A stretch of 64,000 nucleotides of DNA from positions 267,552 to 331,551 of the forward strand of contig JAKLIW010000001.1 in the NCBI GenBank assembly GCA_022709425.1, in the 5' to 3' direction. The translations under genes and the position numbers were made by a program. The stretch comes from a bacterium. GTDB taxonomy: Bacteria; UBP6; UBA1177; JAKLFG01. The notes below the pieces were generated by a model. The model did not search any database. It saw only the letters and a program-made list of their open reading frames with translations, and had not been told where the DNA came from. Of this stretch, positions 59,777 to 64,000 are shown one piece after another; within the stretch, counting starts at the first letter, position 1; each line of letters begins with the position of its first letter.

Positions 59777-61230
59777 CGCTCGGTATCCTCGTGATAGCAG
59801 AGCGCCGCGCCAATCTGTTCGATGAGGGTTGAAATACTGTGAAAGCTAGGAGAAATCTCGGTTTCGAGTAATATGCCCGCTTCACGATGAAGCAGGGCGG
59901 CGTTGATAGCCGCCTGTCGCAGATCGGATATCCGCGCCGCGAAGGAGGCAAGCATGCCGGCAAGGGCATCTCCGGTCCCGCCGAACGAGAGGGCGCGTGC
60001 GCCATAGGGAACGATAACTGTCTGTTTTTTATCGCGTATCCAAGAGGATGCGTTCTTCGCGAGAAGCACCTGCCGCGGTCCCAACGGGAAGAGGGCGACC
60101 TGTTCGTCCCAGCGGCCGGAAAGGTTGATCCGCGTCGCAACGCGTGCAAGCTCTCCCGGATGGGGGGTAAAGACGATCTCTTTTTGCCGAAAGCGTTTGA
60201 AAAAAGCATCGTCGGCGTGATCGAATATACCCGCATCAAGGATAAGCCGTGCCGGGGTCTGATATAAGAATTTCTCAAGTTTTTGCGGCATGTTACTAAG
60301 ACCTTGGCCACAAAGGACGACATCCCAATGGTCCAGCCGGGTCAGCGCCTCTTCGGTCGTGGTCAGCATGATGGCCGGGTGGCGGCCGGCGAGTTTCAGA
60401 AGTTGTTTTTCAGGAACTGCGACCGTAGCGAGACCGCCTCCCGCCGCGAGGAATGCCTCGGCGGCGATGAATGACGCGCCGATCTTTGAGGGGTCGCCGC
60501 CGATGACCAGCAACCGTCCGTTCTTTCCTTTATGCGCATCGATGGGAGGAGGACAGGGAAGGAAATCTTCATTTTCCAGTAATGATAACGGCGGGTTGAC
60601 CGGTTTCGCCGAGATGGGGCCGAGCACCAGTTCTCCGGCGTAGGCCGGTCCCTGATCAAGGAAGAGGCCTGCCTTGAGAATGCCGAGCGATACGGTGACA
60701 TCGGCACGGATCGCTACGGGAAGAAGCATGCCGGTATCACTCGAAAGACCGGTCGGCACATCGACCGCGATGACCTTTTTATCCTTGTAATTATTTATGA
60801 AATCTACGGCTTTGCGGTAATCGGACGAGAGAGGGGAGGAGATTCCGGTCCCGAGAAGCGCATCAATGAATAGTATCCGTCCCGAAAGAGAGGAGTAACG
60901 CTTAAGGAGGGAGACCTTTTTAGGGAGAAGTCGGTAGTTGGTCAGCGGGTCGCCCGAAAGGTCTTTCGGGTCGAAAAAGGGAACAAGAATCAGCGGCAGA
61001 GGACAGCCGCGGTCGGCGAGTATCCGCAGGAGAGCCATGCCGTCGCCACCGTTCCCTCCTTTGCCGGCAAAGACCACAATCCTGTCGGGGTCGAAACGAG
61101 AGGTCGTTTCGCAGACCGAAAAATATAAAGAGAACGCCGCATTTTCCATGAGGAGAAGAGATGGCGTGCCCCGTTTTATCGCCGCGCTGTCCATGCGCCG
61201 TGCATCGTTTGCTCTACCGACCGGCAACAT
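59770..61230 (-). CDS. nnr: Bifunctional NAD(P)H-hydrate epimerase/dehydratase
   Basis: 486 residues from ATG 61230, with AGGAG upstream and one base after the previous stop. The N-terminal YjeF epimerase domain shows MDSAAIKRGTPSLLLMENA, GKGGNGGDGMALLRIL and DVPTGLSSDTG; the C-terminal ADP/ATP-dependent dehydratase domain shows KGKNGRLLVIGGDPS, VFTPHPGELARV and FGGTGDALAGMLASF. It repairs damaged nicotinamide cofactors. Cotranscribed with tsaE. Confidence 0.93.
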   Translation of the reverse strand: MLPVGRANDARRMDSAAIKRGTPSLLLMENAAFSLYFSVCETTSRFDPDRIVVFAGKGGNGGDGMALLRILADRGCPLPLILVPFFDPKDLSGDPLTNYRLLPKKVSLLKRYSSLSGRILFIDALLGTGISSPLSSDYRKAVDFINNYKDKKVIAVDVPTGLSSDTGMLLPVAIRADVTVSLGILKAGLFLDQGPAYAGELVLGPISAKPVNPPLSLLENEDFLPCPPPIDAHKGKNGRLLVIGGDPSKIGASFIAAEAFLAAGGGLATVAVPEKQLLKLAGRHPAIMLTTTEEALTRLDHWDVVLCGQGLSNMPQKLEKFLYQTPARLILDAGIFDHADDAFFKRFRQKEIVFTPHPGELARVATRINLSGRWDEQVALFPLGPRQVLLAKNASSWIRDKKQTVIVPYGARALSFGGTGDALAGMLASFAARISDLRQAAINAALLHREAGILLETEISPSFHSISTLIEQIGAALCYHEDTERW

Positions 61231-61231
61231 A

Positions 61232-62434
61232 TCATTTCTCCTGAGTTTTTGATCCACCATCGCTCTCGATGCGGGCGATGATCTCATCGGCCACCAATCG
61301 CATGCCGGCCTCGTTCCAGTGGATGTCCTTTTCTATGAAGTAACGCCCGATGATCTCGGTCGCCGAGCCATTGCGCTGAAAGAGAGGAAACAGATCGATG
61401 AAGTCGATATTGCGTTCGGCGCAGAAGAGGCTCCACGCACTTTGTTGAAGCGATGTTCCTTTTTCTCGTAGTATTTGTTCGCGCCACGGGTGGACCGACA
61501 AATGAAGAACAATATTATGTTTTTTTAGTAGGTTGAATAATTTATCAGTATAGTCAAGCGCCGAAGCAAGTCCCTGTTTTCCCCACCGTTCAAATTCTTT
61601 TTCATCATGAGTCCACCGGGGACGGACCTGATAATATTGGGGAAGTCCGCCCCAGTAATCCGAAAATTCGTGGCGCGGGTTTTCCTGCCGGAAGGAAAAA
61701 CGATCCCGCAATAAGCGGAAAAGCCAACTATGCTGGTAATAAAACAAAGACAACCGCTCCTTCCAGAGAGGTTCTCGGTGTTCGTCGGGAACGAAATATG
61801 CATATACTATCTCGTCCTGAATATCCCCTATGTCGATGAAAAGGTAAAGATCGTCGAAGGTCAGCCCCTCCTCCAAAAGATATTTCATCCGCAGGTAGTG
61901 GAGTTTCGGCGAGTAGGATACGGTCCCGGCGCCGAGAACCTCGACACCTTTTGGTGCGAAGTGGGCTGCGACCAACCCGGGGACGGTTTTTTCGTATTCG
62001 AATCCAACCCCTTCGATGAAACTATCGCCCATCAGGATGATGCGCCGACCCTCTTTCTTCAGCGGAACTTCACGTATTTCCGCATCGAGCATGCCGAGTG
62101 AGTTGGTGCGAACCCGGTAGCGTTCGCCGTAGTCACCCCACTTGGTGGTCTGGTCCTGATAAGGCTTGAGTCCGTGGTGATAGTATCGGTGATCGGTGCG
62201 GAACAGATGGTCGGGGGTAAGCAAGACATAGGCGAAAAGCGCATCGAAAAGTGCCGCGATGACCAGAAAGGAGATCACGTTGAAAAAGACCAGACGGAAC
62301 AGCGGCGTTCTATGTCCTGCAAAAGAAAAGAGAGCCGTCAGCAGTAGCGCGAGCCATAAAAATGGACTCAACAAAAAACCCGACAGTAAGCTCACCGGCC
62401 AGCCTCTTTTCGAAAACGCACCTCTTTTTCTCAT
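61232..62434 (-). CDS. Membrane-anchored SGNH-hydrolase-like protein
   Basis: 400 residues. Two or three N-terminal membrane helices are followed by a soluble domain with the SGNH block I motif ILMGDSFIEGVGFE and a C-terminal DIHWNEAGMRLVADEI that fits block V (DxxH). FIDIGDIQDE may hold the block II glycine. Such enzymes often deacetylate or acetylate envelope polysaccharides. The ATG lacks a good ribosome site. It is divergent from aroB and leads into the nnr-tsaE-EI24 run. Confidence 0.75.
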   Translation of the reverse strand: MRKRGAFSKRGWPVSLLSGFLLSPFLWLALLLTALFSFAGHRTPLFRLVFFNVISFLVIAALFDALFAYVLLTPDHLFRTDHRYYHHGLKPYQDQTTKWGDYGERYRVRTNSLGMLDAEIREVPLKKEGRRIILMGDSFIEGVGFEYEKTVPGLVAAHFAPKGVEVLGAGTVSYSPKLHYLRMKYLLEEGLTFDDLYLFIDIGDIQDEIVYAYFVPDEHREPLWKERLSLFYYQHSWLFRLLRDRFSFRQENPRHEFSDYWGGLPQYYQVRPRWTHDEKEFERWGKQGLASALDYTDKLFNLLKKHNIVLHLSVHPWREQILREKGTSLQQSAWSLFCAERNIDFIDLFPLFQRNGSATEIIGRYFIEKDIHWNEAGMRLVADEIIARIESDGGSKTQEK

Positions 62435-62441
62435 ATTTCTT

Positions 62442-62470
62442 TTGATTTTTCAATAGAAGAGGGCTATTTT
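62442..62470 (+). promoter_or_regulatory. Candidate promoter for aroB-aroD
   Basis: TTGATT (62442-62447), 17 bases, TATTTT (62465-62470), 42 bases before the aroB ATG. Confidence 0.45.
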
Positions 62471-62512
62471 TTTTGCGGAGCTCAGTTCCAAGTCGTCACG
62501 CGGAGGGTGCCG

Positions 62513-63538
62513 ATGAAGAAAATACCGTTGCACCATCGCGACGGCATATGCGATATCCATTGCGGCGAGCCGTTCGCCGCGCTCGTGCCGCGCATCGACC
62601 CGCGCCGCACCCTCATCGTCACCGACACCGTCGTACAGCAGCTCTATGCGCCGCTCTTCGGATGCCTGCCGGTGGTGACGGTCGGGCAGGGGGAGGCGAT
62701 AAAGACGCTCGAAACGGTCGAGATACTCTACCGCGCGTTCCTTGACCGCGGCGTTGACCGGTCGTGGCGCGTGGTCGCCGTCGGTGGCGGCATCGTCTGC
62801 GATATTGCTGCCTATGCCGCCGCCAGTTGGATGCGTGGGGTGCGGTGTATCCTCGTCCCGACGACGCTGCTGGCGATGGTCGACGCGGCGATCGGCGGGA
62901 AGAACGGCGTCAACTACCACCGCTTCAAGAATCTCGTCGGCACCATCCGCCAGCCCGACGAAGTGCTGATAGATCCTACATTCCTGAAGACACTGCCGCG
63001 TCGCGAGATGCTCTGCGGTCTTGCCGAGATGTTCAAACACGGGCTCATCGCCGACGCCGGTTATCTGCAAGAGGTGGAACAGGCCGTCGCGACAGGTGCG
63101 CCGATCGATGAGCTCATCGATCGGTCGGTCGAGATAAAGGTATCGATCGTCGCGCAGGACGAGACCGAAACGGGCCTGCGCCGCATCCTCAACTTCGGCC
63201 ACACCGTCGGTCACGCGCTCGAGAAACTCGACCCGACGCTCGCCCACGGTGAGGCGGTCGCGGTGGGGATGGCGGTTGCCGCCGAACTGTCGCACCGCCG
63301 CGGATACATCACGAAAGCCGACGCCGACCGGGTGCGCGCCATTCTTGCCGCTACGGACCTGCTGGCGACGACCGCGCACCGCGCCGGGGATATCGCCGCG
63401 ACGATGCGCGCCGATAAGAAGAAAAGCGGCGATACCCTCGCTTTTGTTTTGCTCAAAAAGATCGGAGAAGCGGTCGTCGTCGATATCCCTTTCACCGAAC
63501 TGGAGGTGACCCTTGCAACTGTGTGTCAGCATCGGTGA
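62513..63538 (+). CDS. aroB: 3-dehydroquinate synthase
   Basis: 341 residues from ATG 62513 with GGAGGG upstream. Family motifs: VVTVGQGEAIKTLE, WRVVAVGGGIVCDIAAYAAASWMRG, VPTTLLAMVDAAIGGKNGVN, the zinc ligands in LCGLAEMFKHGLI, NFGHTVGHALE and the later HGEAVAVGM. It makes 3-dehydroquinate in the shikimate pathway. The following aroD starts inside its last codons. Confidence 0.96.
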   Translation: MKKIPLHHRDGICDIHCGEPFAALVPRIDPRRTLIVTDTVVQQLYAPLFGCLPVVTVGQGEAIKTLETVEILYRAFLDRGVDRSWRVVAVGGGIVCDIAAYAAASWMRGVRCILVPTTLLAMVDAAIGGKNGVNYHRFKNLVGTIRQPDEVLIDPTFLKTLPRREMLCGLAEMFKHGLIADAGYLQEVEQAVATGAPIDELIDRSVEIKVSIVAQDETETGLRRILNFGHTVGHALEKLDPTLAHGEAVAVGMAVAAELSHRRGYITKADADRVRAILAATDLLATTAHRAGDIAATMRADKKKSGDTLAFVLLKKIGEAVVVDIPFTELEVTLATVCQHR

Positions 63539-64000
63539 GCCCTGCGCCAACCGTGTCCGGGCGGCACTTTCCCGCATTTCGTTCGCCGAGATACGGCTCG
63601 ACCTTATCGAGGATATCGACATCGCGACGGTGAAAAAACTCTTCTTCGTCAAGAAAAAACTCATCGCGACCTGCCGCGCCGGACGGTATTCCGAGGCGGA
63701 ACGGCTGGCGCTCCTTGGGGCGGCGATAGCGGCCGGAGCGAAGCACATCGACCTCGACTACGACTACGATCTCTACCGCAACAAACTCTTCCTGCCGCTT
63801 ATGGCAGTCGCGCGGAAAGCGAAGTGCGGACTCATCGTGTCGCGTCATTTCCACGAGAAAATGCCGGCCGACAAACAGCTCTTCGACACCGTGAAGAAGC
63901 TCGCCGCATTTGACCCCGCCTACATCAAAGTGGCGGCGCGCGCCGATTCGGAAGAGGAGGCGGCGCGGTTACTCGCGCTGATAGCGCTCGATAAGCGGGT
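63513..64000 (+). CDS. aroD: 3-dehydroquinate dehydratase type I (cut by window edge)
   Basis: A frame opening at TTG 63513, eight bases after a GGAGG, overlaps aroB by 26 bases and stays open to the end (162 codons). Type I motifs: FAEIRLDLIED, KLIATCRAGRYSEAERLALL, DLDYD, the catalytic histidine region LIVSRHFHEKMP and the Schiff-base lysine in DPAYIKVAARA. It converts 3-dehydroquinate to 3-dehydroshikimate, the step after AroB. Confidence 0.9.
   Translation, partial: MQLCVSIGEPCANRVRAALSRISFAEIRLDLIEDIDIATVKKLFFVKKKLIATCRAGRYSEAERLALLGAAIAAGAKHIDLDYDYDLYRNKLFLPLMAVARKAKCGLIVSRHFHEKMPADKQLFDTVKKLAAFDPAYIKVAARADSEEEAARLLALIALDKR

Noticed and set aside
1..64000. tRNA, rRNA, CRISPR, insertion sequences or prophage genes
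   Set aside because: None seen. Gaps between genes are all under about 240 bases, and no transposase, integrase or spaced repeat array was recognised.

Overview
This 64 kb window is a dense, GC-rich bacterial chromosome segment with no rRNA, tRNA, insertion sequence, prophage or CRISPR array that I can see. The organism looks like a Gram-negative, deltaproteobacterial or Myxococcota-like bacterium. The support is lipobox lipoproteins with long acidic linkers and Cys-rich 'CGNG...GE.C' repeats, a TIGR02147-family protein, PilZ, an outer-envelope style secretome and Shine-Dalgarno led genes. The phylum is an inference. No gap between genes exceeds about 240 bases.

Left part (1-20 kb): a truncated TetR regulator with a strong promoter/operator; a radical SAM protein divergent from two tandem MFS transporters; a YfbK-type VWA lipoprotein; small unknown genes; a DUF4143 ATPase; YitT and YqeY. 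A long minus-strand run follows: PilZ - lipoprotein oligoendopeptidase F - GT2 glycosyltransferase - asnB - gtrA - metG - yqeY. Divergent from PilZ is an LTA-synthase-like membrane enzyme. Middle (20-31 kb): a thiE-thiC-purM-tlpA-TPR lipoprotein operon, three large Cys-rich secreted proteins or lipoproteins, and a rhomboid protease.

31-38.7 kb: a tightly overlapping operon pyrF-rlmB-rnc-dnaX-GT-C membrane protein, then trkH preceded by a clear ydaO-type c-di-AMP riboswitch. 38.7-45.3 kb: a five-gene unit of three lipoproteins, a TIGR02147 protein and an EFR1 flavodoxin/ferredoxin protein. This unit is the best candidate for an undescribed surface system.

45.3-57.7 kb is the replication-origin neighbourhood, all on the minus strand: mnmE-mnmG-rsmG, a secreted unknown, purE-tsaC-trmN6, dnaA, a 199-bp AT-rich gap (candidate oriC), dnaN-recF, a membrane protein and an OPT transporter. 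A parS-like centromere site lies inside rsmG, although parAB is not next to it. The right end has tatD, an EI24 membrane protein, tsaE, an NAD(P)H-hydrate repair enzyme, an SGNH-like membrane protein, aroB and a truncated aroD.

Several genes could cooperate. The GT2, GtrA and GT-C proteins resemble parts of a Gtr-type lipid-linked sugar pathway. PilZ (c-di-GMP) and the riboswitch (c-di-AMP) show that two cyclic dinucleotide signals are read here. All functions come from motif recognition by eye; no database search was run.
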